Positions 1 through 7,841 of a stretch of DNA of 64,000 bases are shown piece by piece. The translations under genes and the position numbers were made by a program. Source of the stretch: a virus; IMG/VR virus record IMGVR_UViG_3300021963_005683, positions 1-64,000 of that record; one strand, given 5' to 3'. Numbering within the stretch: the first letter of the stretch is position 1; each line of letters begins with the position of its first letter. The notes below the pieces were generated by a model that saw only the letters and a list, made by a program, of their open reading frames with translations, ran no database searches and was not told the DNA's origin.

Positions 1-537
1 ACCATTTGCATCTACTGTATATTTTCCTTCCCACTCACCTTCATATGTTCCCCAAAATGTTTTTGATGCAATTACACTATATCCAAATGTTCCAAACTTT
101 TTAGTTCGGAATACATCTATGAATGATAGGGTAATATCTTTTTGGAAATCAAAATCCGTTGAAAAGAATGATTGTAATGTTGTTGTTCTTTTTTCTGTAT
201 TTTTACCAATACCATAACCCACCCCATAGTATTTCCATATAGGATTTATTGATGTTGCAAATGTATGTCCCCATTGTCCGTTTGCAGATGTTTTACTATA
301 TCCCAAATTTAAGGTGGTAGATACTTGTTTTCCAATAATACCAATTGAAAGATTTGATGATGATAGAATATCTTTTGAAAAATCAATATAAGATTGCAAT
401 ATACTTAAATCGTTCCAGTCATCACTTTCTTCAAATAATTCTTTTTCCGATAATTGTAATGTATCTGGTGGTTGTATTTGTGCGTTTGCAACAAATCCAA
501 TTAAAACTAACGATATGATTAATATTAGTTTTTTCAC
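1..537 (-). CDS. Secreted or outer-membrane beta-rich protein, 3' end cut off by the window edge
   Basis: The N-terminal 179 codons are visible and the frame is open to the left edge, so the C-terminus is missing. The start is a GTG at 537, followed directly by a classic signal peptide (two lysines, a hydrophobic core, then VANAQ as the probable cleavage site). The remainder alternates polar and hydrophobic residues and is rich in Gly, Ser, Thr and aromatics, as in outer-membrane beta-barrel strands. It is the last visible gene of a run of signal-peptide proteins on the minus strand. Function is unknown; a barrel is an inference from composition only. Confidence 0.6.
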   Translation of the reverse strand, partial: MKKLILIISLVLIGFVANAQIQPPDTLQLSEKELFEESDDWNDLSILQSYIDFSKDILSSSNLSIGIIGKQVSTTLNLGYSKTSANGQWGHTFATSINPIWKYYGVGYGIGKNTEKRTTTLQSFFSTDFDFQKDITLSFIDVFRTKKFGTFGYSVIASKTFWGTYEGEWEGKYTVDANG

Positions 538-542
538 TTATA

Positions 543-827
543 TTATAAATTTAATAGTTTATTTTTCATCTCTTTGTAAAAAGCAAATTCAACATTCCAC
601 ATCATAAGGCTATCTTTTCGTTTATTTTCACCATTACATAACCATTCTTCACTTGCAATATCATCTATTTGGTATGCCACTTCTATAAATTCTTCTTCTT
701 CCGTATATTGCCAATTATTAGAAGGGTTAGGATAAATCCAACTAAAACACTTAACATTTGCTATTTTATATTTTCCACCTTTAATGATAAAATTTTTCAT
801 TTCATCATATCCAAAATTAATTTCCAT
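543..827 (-). CDS. Hypothetical 94-aa protein
   Basis: Small soluble ORF between two secreted-protein genes. Its ATG lies 5 nt after the stop of the 833-2749 gene, which fits a translationally coupled operon. It is rich in Trp, Tyr and acidic residues and has no membrane segment or signal peptide. A second Met at residue 10 is an alternative start. I do not recognise the family. Confidence 0.6.
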   Translation of the reverse strand: MEINFGYDEMKNFIIKGGKYKIANVKCFSWIYPNPSNNWQYTEEEEFIEVAYQIDDIASEEWLCNGENKRKDSLMMWNVEFAFYKEMKNKLLNL

Positions 828-832
828 AATTT

Positions 833-2749
833 TTAATTTATTTTTATTTTTAATGATTTTCCACTTTGATTAACCGCATCGGTTGTTCCTATTGATATTA
901 AACCCAATACATTATCCAATTTTATAGTTGACGAGAACGAAATCTTATATGTTGTTGTATTATCCAAACTTGTACTACCATCACTTATCAAAGAACCCAA
1001 ATTGATGTAATCACCTTTATCAGTTGCGTAATTGGTAGGTGAACCTTTTGTCGTAAATTGTATTCCTTTGAACTTTAATATCGAATTATCGTAGTTTAAT
1101 TGGAATTGAGTGCCTACTACGGTTTGTCCTAATGGGTCTAATGTAATATATGCATATACACTATCGGCAACTATTTCAGTCATTATAGATGCGTTGATAT
1201 CGGTACTACTAATACTCATTGATTGTGTACCCATTGTTCTTACACTATTTGTAGTAATACCATTTGATGGTGGAGTAGTTGAATGGGATAGGTTTACATC
1301 TCCTTTCCAAGCTACTGATATATCAAATGTATCTGTTGCTTTTCCTGTGTTTATATCAAATGAATAGGTATTACCCAATGGAGTTGAAATTGTATTCCAA
1401 TTTGATTTACCGATTGTATTGTATTTATCTGATGTTATTAATCGTAATGTTTTTGGTAGTGTGAAACTATCTACAATATTAGCAGCACCGGTTAAATGTT
1501 GTAATAATTTAAAACAATCACCCTCATTGAATATACCATCATCATTTATATCTGCGTTCTTATACTGAATACCATATCCAAATTCATTTCCACTTTGATT
1601 GCCAAATATTCCACCATTGGCCAATTCCTTAAATGCCAAATAAACATCCGATACCGTCACAATACTATTATATAAAGTGGATATGTTATTTGTTGTTGTT
1701 AATGTTATTGATTGGGATTTATATGCCATTACTGATGCGAATGTTATCTCACATGCAAATGCATAATACCAACCACCATTTCTAATATATTGATTATTAG
1801 TTGATGTTCCATCGGTTACTTTTGGTAAAGATGATGGAATACTATAATTTGCCCAAGTACCATCGTTACTAATATATGTTACGGGCCCATCATAAACATC
1901 TAACAATTTTATTTGGGAAACTGATGATGGTGTTGTATTACCAAATTTTCTCATATCAATATGTAATATGCTTATTGCATCTAAATTAATGTATGACCAC
2001 TCAACCCCCCCACCTACGATTGTTCCTTTAACTCCACTTGCTACTTTGGTACTATCTAATAGATTTGTTATATCAATCAAACCTGCCGAACTTAATGCCG
2101 AACCTACTGAAAATGTCGTTGCTGTTATATTAGTATTCAAATTAAATTTTACTACTGCTTTTTTTGTTGGTGTACTATTAATATTTGTTACTTCCTCATT
2201 CCAATATGAATATGAATTTGGTGCATTTGGTCTTGACCATCTCACAAACAAAGCATCTCCACCACCATACTCTTGATATCTTGCAACTATCTTATATCTT
2301 GTACCTGCAACCATGCTTTTTGAACCATATTGATATCCACCCGCACCATGCCCACCATAGTAAGTTGATATTATTGTTCCATCTACGGATATATCACTTG
2401 CATCATCCGAATTAATACCAAATGAATAACTACCTGTTTGTGTTGGGATAAACCAAAATTCAAATTTAATTGCGTAAAAATCACCTCCCCATTTTGGAGT
2501 TTGAGTTGAACCATTACACATAGTTGCAAGTGGAACTTCACCTGTATGTGTTATAGTTGTGTTTGAGTTTGCTGTATTTAATATAGCATCAAATTCGGCT
2601 GCAGTATTTGCAAATTGTGTATATTGATTTGTAACACCCGTTCCATTATGTGTCTTGTACGAGGTATAATTAACATAACCCACTCCTGATTGAGAGTAGG
2701 TTATGAATGATACTATTGTTAATAGAAATGTAACTAATAATTTTTTCAT
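833..2749 (-). CDS. Secreted PA14/dockerin-like/cohesin-like protein
   Basis: 638 aa. Residues 1-20 form a signal peptide ending in TYSQ. Residues about 85-175 read like a PA14 domain (FEFWFIPTQTGSYSF, NSDDASDISVDG), a carbohydrate-binding beta-sandwich in many secreted proteins. Around residues 395-410 there is a dockerin-type calcium loop (DINDDGIFNEGD). The last 120 residues resemble a cohesin-type sandwich (VVGTQFQLNYDNSILKFKGI). The neighbour at 2749-4413 has a related C-terminus, and the two genes overlap as TAATG. The role is unknown; sugar binding on the virion or on the infected cell surface is plausible. Domain calls are by eye. Confidence 0.7.
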   Translation of the reverse strand: MKKLLVTFLLTIVSFITYSQSGVGYVNYTSYKTHNGTGVTNQYTQFANTAAEFDAILNTANSNTTITHTGEVPLATMCNGSTQTPKWGGDFYAIKFEFWFIPTQTGSYSFGINSDDASDISVDGTIISTYYGGHGAGGYQYGSKSMVAGTRYKIVARYQEYGGGDALFVRWSRPNAPNSYSYWNEEVTNINSTPTKKAVVKFNLNTNITATTFSVGSALSSAGLIDITNLLDSTKVASGVKGTIVGGGVEWSYINLDAISILHIDMRKFGNTTPSSVSQIKLLDVYDGPVTYISNDGTWANYSIPSSLPKVTDGTSTNNQYIRNGGWYYAFACEITFASVMAYKSQSITLTTTNNISTLYNSIVTVSDVYLAFKELANGGIFGNQSGNEFGYGIQYKNADINDDGIFNEGDCFKLLQHLTGAANIVDSFTLPKTLRLITSDKYNTIGKSNWNTISTPLGNTYSFDINTGKATDTFDISVAWKGDVNLSHSTTPPSNGITTNSVRTMGTQSMSISSTDINASIMTEIVADSVYAYITLDPLGQTVVGTQFQLNYDNSILKFKGIQFTTKGSPTNYATDKGDYINLGSLISDGSTSLDNTTTYKISFSSTIKLDNVLGLISIGTTDAVNQSGKSLKIKIN

Positions 2750-4413
2750 TATTCAACTATTAGGTTAATCTTATTTCCGTTTCCGTCAACTGCGTCAGCT
2801 AAAACAGTATAGAATAAACCTGCTGTATTTGTTATAGTTTCCTTTGGAGTAAATGTTAATTTGTATGGAGTACCCGTTTTAATTCTACCTGTTTTAATCT
2901 GGTCCATCGAACCAAATGTCAATCTACCATTTCCGTTTGTTGAGAAGTTGGTCACGTTTGCACCTGCATCAAATGAAATATTATCAAAAGTTAATTTAGT
3001 ATTATCGTATTGTAAGATTACCTCTAAACCTGCTAATCCTTCTTTTGTTAAATTACCACTTAATACAACTTTACCATTAACTATTGTAGATACCAATCCT
3101 AATTTAGCTTCTTCAAATGCCTGTGAGTATGCCATATTTGTTGAAGCAAATGTAGAAAATGTTTTCATTATATTCTCCGATGGATTTACTGAATTAGCGT
3201 AATTACCACTTGCAATTCTACTTGCAATTTCAGTTGGAGAAGATGAGTGTGACCAATCTAAATCACCACCCCATGCATACACCATATCTACTGCCTGATT
3301 TGCTGCAGTTACTTTTGTTTTATAAGTAGGAACTCCATCTAACCAACTTTGATTTAATAAACCACTAAACCATTTATATAATCCACCATTTGTACTTAAT
3401 GGAATCCATGCACTATCTTTTACATCTATACCCATTACATATGCAAATGCGTAATATGAATCACTTTCACTAAATGTGGTTTTATTCTTTGTAATCAATC
3501 CTATATTTTTTTCCAATACAGGTCTTGTAAAGTATGTACCATTACCATTGATATCTGTTTGTGAAATACCTAAAAATGATTTGTATGCATCTGATACAGT
3601 TATGATATTATTCATAAATGCTTTTCCACTTGCACCATACATCCAAACTGCTAAACTATCACCCACTTTAACTTGTGTTGTAAATGTTGCTTCACCACTT
3701 GCATCTAATACTTTTGTTGCAATTGGTGTTACATTGAAATTAATAGTACCATTTGATTGTATTGGAAATAATGCAACACTATGTGCAGTAATATCGTATC
3801 CTGATGGATATAAAACTCTTACTTTGAATTGAGATGTATTACCCGTTACATTTGTTAATGACATTGTACCGGGGTCGGTTGTAATTGGAGTAATGTATGC
3901 ACTTGCTGCATCTATTGAGTATGATAAATCTAATTTATGAATATCAGTATATGCACCTAAATCTTTAATTACATATTTTTGAGTTGCAATATCGCCATCG
4001 ATTGATGCATCGGTTCTTTGTACGGTCAATTGACCTGCGTTCCAATCTACGTTAGCCACATACCCCCACGGAGTTGCTAAATATTGTGCATATAAACTTT
4101 TTGCTGTAATACTATTTGCAGTACTTGCTGTGAATTTATATCCTGTCCAACTTGTATAATATGTTTGAACTGATGTTCCTTGTGAGAATACCGTTGAAAC
4201 ATATGCCAATGCTTTGTTATTGTACTGGTATCTTAACCAAAAATAACGAGGTGTGGTTGTACCTCTAGCGACTGTATATTTTACTGAAAGAGTATCACCA
4301 ACTTTTAAATTTGTGGTGGGTGTTACTGATTGATTAATTGTTAATTGTGCCTGTGTTGTAAATGTTAATAGAGACATAACTAGTATCCCTAAAAATATTA
4401 ATATTTTTTTCAT
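2749..4413 (-). CDS. Secreted protein with cohesin-like C-terminus, paralogous in part to its neighbour
   Basis: 554 aa with a signal peptide (KKILIFLGILVMSLL, cleavage near TTQAQ). The middle contains a degenerate dockerin-like loop (DINGNGTYF) and a GDLDWSHSSSP segment that matches GDVNLSHSTTPP in the downstream protein. The C-terminal roughly 110 residues are cohesin-like (GLAGLEVILQYDNTKLTFDNI). Its stop overlaps the ATG of the 833-2749 gene, so the two are probably co-translated and may act together. No enzyme motif is visible. The two proteins look like diverged duplicates in their C-terminal halves. Confidence 0.7.
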   Translation of the reverse strand: MKKILIFLGILVMSLLTFTTQAQLTINQSVTPTTNLKVGDTLSVKYTVARGTTTPRYFWLRYQYNNKALAYVSTVFSQGTSVQTYYTSWTGYKFTASTANSITAKSLYAQYLATPWGYVANVDWNAGQLTVQRTDASIDGDIATQKYVIKDLGAYTDIHKLDLSYSIDAASAYITPITTDPGTMSLTNVTGNTSQFKVRVLYPSGYDITAHSVALFPIQSNGTINFNVTPIATKVLDASGEATFTTQVKVGDSLAVWMYGASGKAFMNNIITVSDAYKSFLGISQTDINGNGTYFTRPVLEKNIGLITKNKTTFSESDSYYAFAYVMGIDVKDSAWIPLSTNGGLYKWFSGLLNQSWLDGVPTYKTKVTAANQAVDMVYAWGGDLDWSHSSSPTEIASRIASGNYANSVNPSENIMKTFSTFASTNMAYSQAFEEAKLGLVSTIVNGKVVLSGNLTKEGLAGLEVILQYDNTKLTFDNISFDAGANVTNFSTNGNGRLTFGSMDQIKTGRIKTGTPYKLTFTPKETITNTAGLFYTVLADAVDGNGNKINLIVE

Positions 4414-4414
4414 A

Positions 4415-5077
4415 TTATTTATCTGCTAATAGTTTGGTTACGAGCTTTTCGGATGCTTTTTTCAAAGCGTTACTCAATGAAGTTTGATTAAATTTACCAC
4501 CTTCATCTACTATTAGAGTTGACATAGAGATTTCAGATGATGATTCTTCAACCATAACCTCTTTTGCTTTTTTGCCATCTTTATAAAGGATACCCTTCAT
4601 TCTGATAACAACTTCTTCTTCGTTTTTGTGAAATACAGAGATGTTTTTCTTTGTTGTTAAAACATCCAAATAAATAATTTGTACTTGTAATTTATTTGAT
4701 GCAGTTGGATTTAAATCATACCCATTTTCTTGTATGAATTCTTCTAATACGTTTTTAACACCAAATTCTAATTGTCTGTTTCCAGCCAATTTTCCAATCT
4801 TAACATTATTGATTACAGATTCAACCCAAACATGCTCATTGGGGTCATACATAATGTTGCCTGGGCTGTTTTTGAAATTGCCATCAAATTTCCAATTAAA
4901 TGCATTAACTGCTCGTTGGATAATTTCATCTTTTTCTAAAGCGGTAAGAACTACGAATGTTACTTGCGTTATTAATGCTAAGGTTACAAACGATAATACT
5001 GAATAAACAAAAAGTCCTAATAACTTTTGTTTTAACTTTTCTACAAAGTTTACTGAATAAACATCTTGTGTGACCAT
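4415..5077 (-). CDS. Membrane-anchored protein of unknown function
   Basis: 220 aa. One strong hydrophobic segment at about residues 18-48 is followed by a soluble domain. The C-terminal half (LQVQIIYLDVLTT, then SNALKKASEKLVTKLLADK) has the pattern of lipoprotein-like envelope domains of the YajG/CsgG kind, but this is weak. It is the first gene of the secreted-protein operon, only 1 nt from the next gene's start, and lies 61 nt downstream of a TTTATATTTATA box. It may help export or anchor the two cohesin-like proteins; that is inference from position. Confidence 0.6.
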   Translation of the reverse strand: MVTQDVYSVNFVEKLKQKLLGLFVYSVLSFVTLALITQVTFVVLTALEKDEIIQRAVNAFNWKFDGNFKNSPGNIMYDPNEHVWVESVINNVKIGKLAGNRQLEFGVKNVLEEFIQENGYDLNPTASNKLQVQIIYLDVLTTKKNISVFHKNEEEVVIRMKGILYKDGKKAKEVMVEESSSEISMSTLIVDEGGKFNQTSLSNALKKASEKLVTKLLADK

Positions 5078-5138
5078 TGGTTATGATAATTTTGCATTAA
5101 CTTATACATAACCAATTGATTTACTTACTATTTACCCA

Positions 5139-5150
5139 TATAAATATAAA
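5139..5150 (-). promoter_or_regulatory. Putative late promoter box TTTATATTTATA
   Basis: Read on the minus strand this is TTTATATTTATA, identical to the boxes at 6307-6318 and 52248-52259 and close to five others. These lie 16-61 nt upstream of starts, mostly of virion or lysis genes. No TTTGG box accompanies it at the usual distance. It would drive the secreted-protein operon. A late, phage-modified RNA polymerase is the likely reader, by analogy with T4. Confidence 0.5.
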
Positions 5151-5171
5151 AATTTTTATTTAACCATACTA

Positions 5172-5354
5172 TTATTCATCATCTTTTCTCATTAATAAAT
5201 TATGAATTGGTGTCCAAATACAATATACTCCGATTGCTTCCAAAAAATTCAATTTTGGAAAATTTGGAACTAATTGTGTAACATACGATAAAGCCAATCC
5301 TATTACACACGTTACTAACGTAACATTGATAACTATTTGAAGTCTTTCTTTCAT
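5172..5354 (-). CDS. Small two-TM protein, putative holin
   Basis: 60 aa with two hydrophobic stretches (IVINVTLVTCVIGLALSYV and a C-terminal FLEAIGVYCIWTPIHNLL) and charged ends (MKER, MRKDDE). Size, topology and position immediately downstream of the endolysin gene suggest a holin, which would permeabilise the inner membrane to time lysis. It has its own promoter (5377-5408) placed beyond the endolysin terminator, so it may be expressed separately from the endolysin. No family motif proves the role. Confidence 0.5.
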   Translation of the reverse strand: MKERLQIVINVTLVTCVIGLALSYVTQLVPNFPKLNFLEAIGVYCIWTPIHNLLMRKDDE

Positions 5355-5376
5355 TTATTTATAGTTTGTATTGTAA

Positions 5377-5408
5377 CAAATGTACGAAAAGTTTGTTACA
5401 AAACCAAA
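5377..5408 (-). promoter_or_regulatory. Bacteroidota-type promoter TTTGG-N19-TACATTTG
   Basis: On the minus strand, TTTGG (5404-5408) is followed after exactly 19 nt by TACATTTG (5377-5384), matching the Bacteroidota TAnnTTTG -7 element. Nine other copies in the window have the same 19-nt spacer. It sits upstream of the 60-aa putative holin, and its TTTGG box overlaps the edge of the endolysin terminator. Confidence 0.7.
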
Positions 5409-5441
5409 TAAAAAGGGAGAATTTTTAGTTTCTCCCCTTTG
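5408..5441 (-). terminator. Intrinsic terminator after endolysin
   Basis: Just past the endolysin stop, the minus strand forms an 11-bp stem (AAAGGGGAGAA with TTCTCCCTTTT, one G-U pair) with an 8-nt loop, followed by a short T-rich run. Confidence 0.7.
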
Positions 5442-5444
5442 TTA

Positions 5445-6290
5445 TTATGCTAATAAGTGATAATATTCTTTGAAATGTTTAATTCTGTCCGGTAATCCGA
5501 TTGTTCCTCCGTTTACTCTTTTAGTAATCTTTGTTACAACCAAATCACTAGCTCCCTCATCTGCTATTTTATGTAATCCGTTTTTAGAGAAGAACCAAGC
5601 TGCTGATAATAAAGCGTAAGTTGATGCCACCATATCTGGGTTAGCTACCATATCTTCTCCGATTGATTTACCAAATGCAGTATAGTTTTCCTTACCTGTC
5701 AATTGGATATATCCTCTACCTCTAAATTTGTATCCTTCGCCAGTTGATTCAGGTCCGTTACCCATTCTACCACCATATACTTTAGATGCAATCTTTTGTG
5801 GTTGTCTAGCGTATGGAGCTGCTGCTGCTTCGGTTGGGAAATATTTCTTAAAGATACCAGCCAATCCTTTTGCCGAATAGTTTAAGTTCTCTTGAGTTGC
5901 TTTGAATCCACCACTTTCATGTCCACATTGTGCTAAGAAATGCGCCAATCTTAATGGAGTATTTATTTCGAACTTAGCTGCCGTATCAGGAATCATTGCG
6001 ATTACTGCATCAGGAATATGTCCTTTAAGTTTATCTAATTTCAATCCACCTACCGATGCTATTGGTGTAGATGCTACAACAGGTACTACTGGAGCTTCTA
6101 CTTCCGTAATACCCATAATTTTATTCCAAGTAGTATTTCCTACAATACCATCTGGAGTTAAACCATTCTTTAATTGAAATGCTTTTACTGCATCTTCGGT
6201 TTTAGGGCCGTAGTTACCAATTGCTTCTAAACCTAACTTTGTTTGTAATTGTTTGACACTTTCGTTATTGTCACCTCTTTTTAATAGCAT
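5445..6290 (-). CDS. Endolysin: peptidoglycan-binding domain plus GH19 glycosidase
   Basis: 281 aa. Residues about 5-58 form a PG_binding_1 domain (ESVKQLQTKLGL, GPKTEDAVKAFQ, DGIVGNTTW). After a Val/Pro/Ala linker, residues about 85-281 are a chitinase class I (GH19) type lysozyme domain: LAHFLAQCGHESGGF carries the catalytic Glu, and FRGRGYIQLTGKENY is the family signature. It would cleave the peptidoglycan glycan strand at lysis. No signal peptide, so export would need a holin, possibly the 60-aa protein next door. A TTTATATTTATA box lies 16 nt upstream and a terminator follows. Confidence 0.92.
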   Translation of the reverse strand: MLLKRGDNNESVKQLQTKLGLEAIGNYGPKTEDAVKAFQLKNGLTPDGIVGNTTWNKIMGITEVEAPVVPVVASTPIASVGGLKLDKLKGHIPDAVIAMIPDTAAKFEINTPLRLAHFLAQCGHESGGFKATQENLNYSAKGLAGIFKKYFPTEAAAAPYARQPQKIASKVYGGRMGNGPESTGEGYKFRGRGYIQLTGKENYTAFGKSIGEDMVANPDMVASTYALLSAAWFFSKNGLHKIADEGASDLVVTKITKRVNGGTIGLPDRIKHFKEYYHLLA

Positions 6291-6306
6291 AGTAATTATG
6301 TTTTGT

Positions 6307-6318
6307 TATAAATATAAA
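6307..6318 (-). promoter_or_regulatory. Putative late promoter box TTTATATTTATA upstream of endolysin
   Basis: Exact copy of the 12-mer seen at 5139 and 52248, on the minus strand, 16 nt before the endolysin ATG. Lysis genes are expected to be late, which supports the assignment. Confidence 0.5.
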
Positions 6319-6319
6319 A

Positions 6320-7327
6320 TTATTTAGTAATTGGGGATGGTCCACCAGCTGCTCCAGTATCTGCTTTTTTAGCTTTGATACCCATTTTTTCTGCAAATGC
6401 GTTTGAGCGTTTTACTAATGGTTCAATTGGTTCATCAATAACTCTAACATTCATTGGAATTTGATTTTTTGGATTTGCTGCATTATGTGCAACAACTGCT
6501 GCCCATCTATGATGTCCATCTAAAACGTACCCATCATTGGATACATAAATAGGTGCAGTAATCTTTCCGTATGCCGGATGGTTTGGGTCATCCAATACTT
6601 TACTCATCCCTGCAACTTTAACTCCTACAAGCTCACTTTGTGTTGCTTTTAAGCGGTCTGGCGGAACTGCCGTTGGTTCTGAAACTTTGATGCCTTGCTT
6701 ATTCAACATTTGTTTGAAAAATTCTTCAGTATCAGCTTCTCCGTTTTCATCTTTTGGTAGTTTATCAGCAGGTGAACCTGGTTGAGGTGTTCCTTTGAAT
6801 TGTGGCATATCACCTCTTTCTATTCCTTTGTTACCATCACAATATAAGTTAGTACCTGGAATTGAAACCTGACATAAATTAAAGTTAGGTGCTTGTTCTC
6901 CTTTTTCCTTTGCTTGCCTACCCAATTCAGCTAATTTATCTACAACAGTAGATATTTTTTGTCTTTCTATTGGAGTTATTTGTGAAAGAGATTTTGCCAA
7001 TGTATCCATCCCTGGCATCAAATCTTTCAACTTCGGCATTCCACTATCTTTGGTATCTTTGGGTTTTTCTGCTGATGTTTTAAAATCCGAACCACTTAAC
7101 TTTTGTCCCTGTTTTAGTTTTTGAGGTGCAGTGTTTTGTGGAGTTTGTTTTGGTTGGGGTTCACTTTTTGGAAGGACTCCATTATTAGCTTGCTTAGTTT
7201 TTTCAATTTCGGCAGGAGATGGTTTATCATGTTTATTCGGGTCAAATGATTGAACCACATAAACATTACCTGTTTTTTTGTTTTTTACAACATCTTCTTC
7301 GGCTAATAATGATTTTAGTTTTATCAT
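6320..7327 (-). CDS. ParB/Srx-like domain protein, probably virion-packaged
   Basis: 335 aa from the ATG at 7327; the longer frame to 7414 would overlap the 42-aa gene, whose stop lies 1 nt before this ATG. The N-terminus MIKLKSLLAEEDVV resembles a short peptide that recurs in other probable virion proteins here. The middle is Lys/Pro/Gln-rich and low in complexity. The C-terminal third holds a ParB-like motif (GYVLDGHHRWAAVVAH, residues about 265-280), found in nucleases and NTP-binding proteins. Substrate is unknown. Packaging in the capsid is inferred from the N-terminus and the neighbours. Confidence 0.65.
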   Translation of the reverse strand: MIKLKSLLAEEDVVKNKKTGNVYVVQSFDPNKHDKPSPAEIEKTKQANNGVLPKSEPQPKQTPQNTAPQKLKQGQKLSGSDFKTSAEKPKDTKDSGMPKLKDLMPGMDTLAKSLSQITPIERQKISTVVDKLAELGRQAKEKGEQAPNFNLCQVSIPGTNLYCDGNKGIERGDMPQFKGTPQPGSPADKLPKDENGEADTEEFFKQMLNKQGIKVSEPTAVPPDRLKATQSELVGVKVAGMSKVLDDPNHPAYGKITAPIYVSNDGYVLDGHHRWAAVVAHNAANPKNQIPMNVRVIDEPIEPLVKRSNAFAEKMGIKAKKADTGAAGGPSPITK

Positions 7328-7328
7328 T

Positions 7329-7457
7329 TTATCTACCTTGTCCCTTATATCTTTTTGGTTTTTGTTCTTTAGGACCGAAATTCTTTTTAGCTTTTCCAGT
7401 ACTTTTTTTTCCAAAAGAAAGTTTTTGTGCGGTATTCGCAGATTTTGCTTTTGCCAT
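7329..7457 (-). CDS. Small basic 42-aa protein
   Basis: Starts ATG GCA AAA GCA at 7457 and ends TAA at 7329, with AATG of the next gene immediately after. About one third of the residues are Lys or Arg (LSFGKKSTGKAKKNFG, then KRYKGQGR at the C-terminus), so it probably binds nucleic acid. It runs in a different frame from the extended ParB-like ORF and fixes that gene's start at 7327. I cannot name the family. Confidence 0.7.
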   Translation of the reverse strand: MAKAKSANTAQKLSFGKKSTGKAKKNFGPKEQKPKRYKGQGR

Positions 7458-7493
7458 GTAAAAATTAAGTTATTCTCTGATTGATTTAATTGA

Positions 7494-7796
7494 TTACTTT
7501 TTAGCTGCAGGCTTTCTACCTGGTCTAGCTTCCGAACTTTTAGTTGCTTTAGTTACATGAGATGCTTGTTTACCTACTTCTTTAACAGCGGCAACTACAT
7601 CTTTTGTTTCTTCTACAACTCTTTTTACACGGGTTTTAGTTTCTTTAACAACTGCTTTAACTTTTTCAACTTTCTCATCTATTACATCAGGAATGTTGTT
7701 TTTGTTTGCATCTGCAATTTTTCCTTTTTTCATTAGGAAGTAAGTAATTCCACCAGCTACTGCCAATGTAACTAATACTAATACGAATGTGCTCAT
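7494..7796 (-). CDS. Single-TM protein with lysine-rich coiled tail
   Basis: 100 aa. Residues 1-23 are a membrane segment (FVLVLVTLAVAGGITYFLM); next is a short DANKNNIPDVID loop, then a long charged helix (VEKVKAVVKETKTRVKRVVEETKDVV) and a basic tail ending KPAAKK. This resembles small YtxH-like membrane-anchored proteins. In a phage it could be a lysis or envelope-interaction protein. A TTTATATTTAAT box lies 22 nt upstream. Confidence 0.65.
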   Translation of the reverse strand: MSTFVLVLVTLAVAGGITYFLMKKGKIADANKNNIPDVIDEKVEKVKAVVKETKTRVKRVVEETKDVVAAVKEVGKQASHVTKATKSSEARPGRKPAAKK

Positions 7797-7818
7797 TTGT
7801 TTTTGTTTTTGTTTTGTA

Positions 7819-7830
7819 ATTAAATATAAA
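7819..7830 (-). promoter_or_regulatory. Putative late promoter box (variant TTTATATTTAAT)
   Basis: Ten of 12 positions match the TTTATATTTATA box found before other probable late genes. It lies 22 nt upstream of the 100-aa membrane protein start. Confidence 0.35.
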
Positions 7831-7841
7831 TATTAAAAATT

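Noticed and set aside
1110-1367. Plus-strand ORFs such as this one, and all others on the plus strand
   Set aside because: They lie inside well-supported minus-strand genes, have no recognisable domains and show unusual composition; they are antisense shadows.
6320-7414. Longer ParB-like ORF starting at 7414
   Set aside because: The 42-aa gene occupies this stretch in another frame and ends 1 nt before the ATG at 7327.
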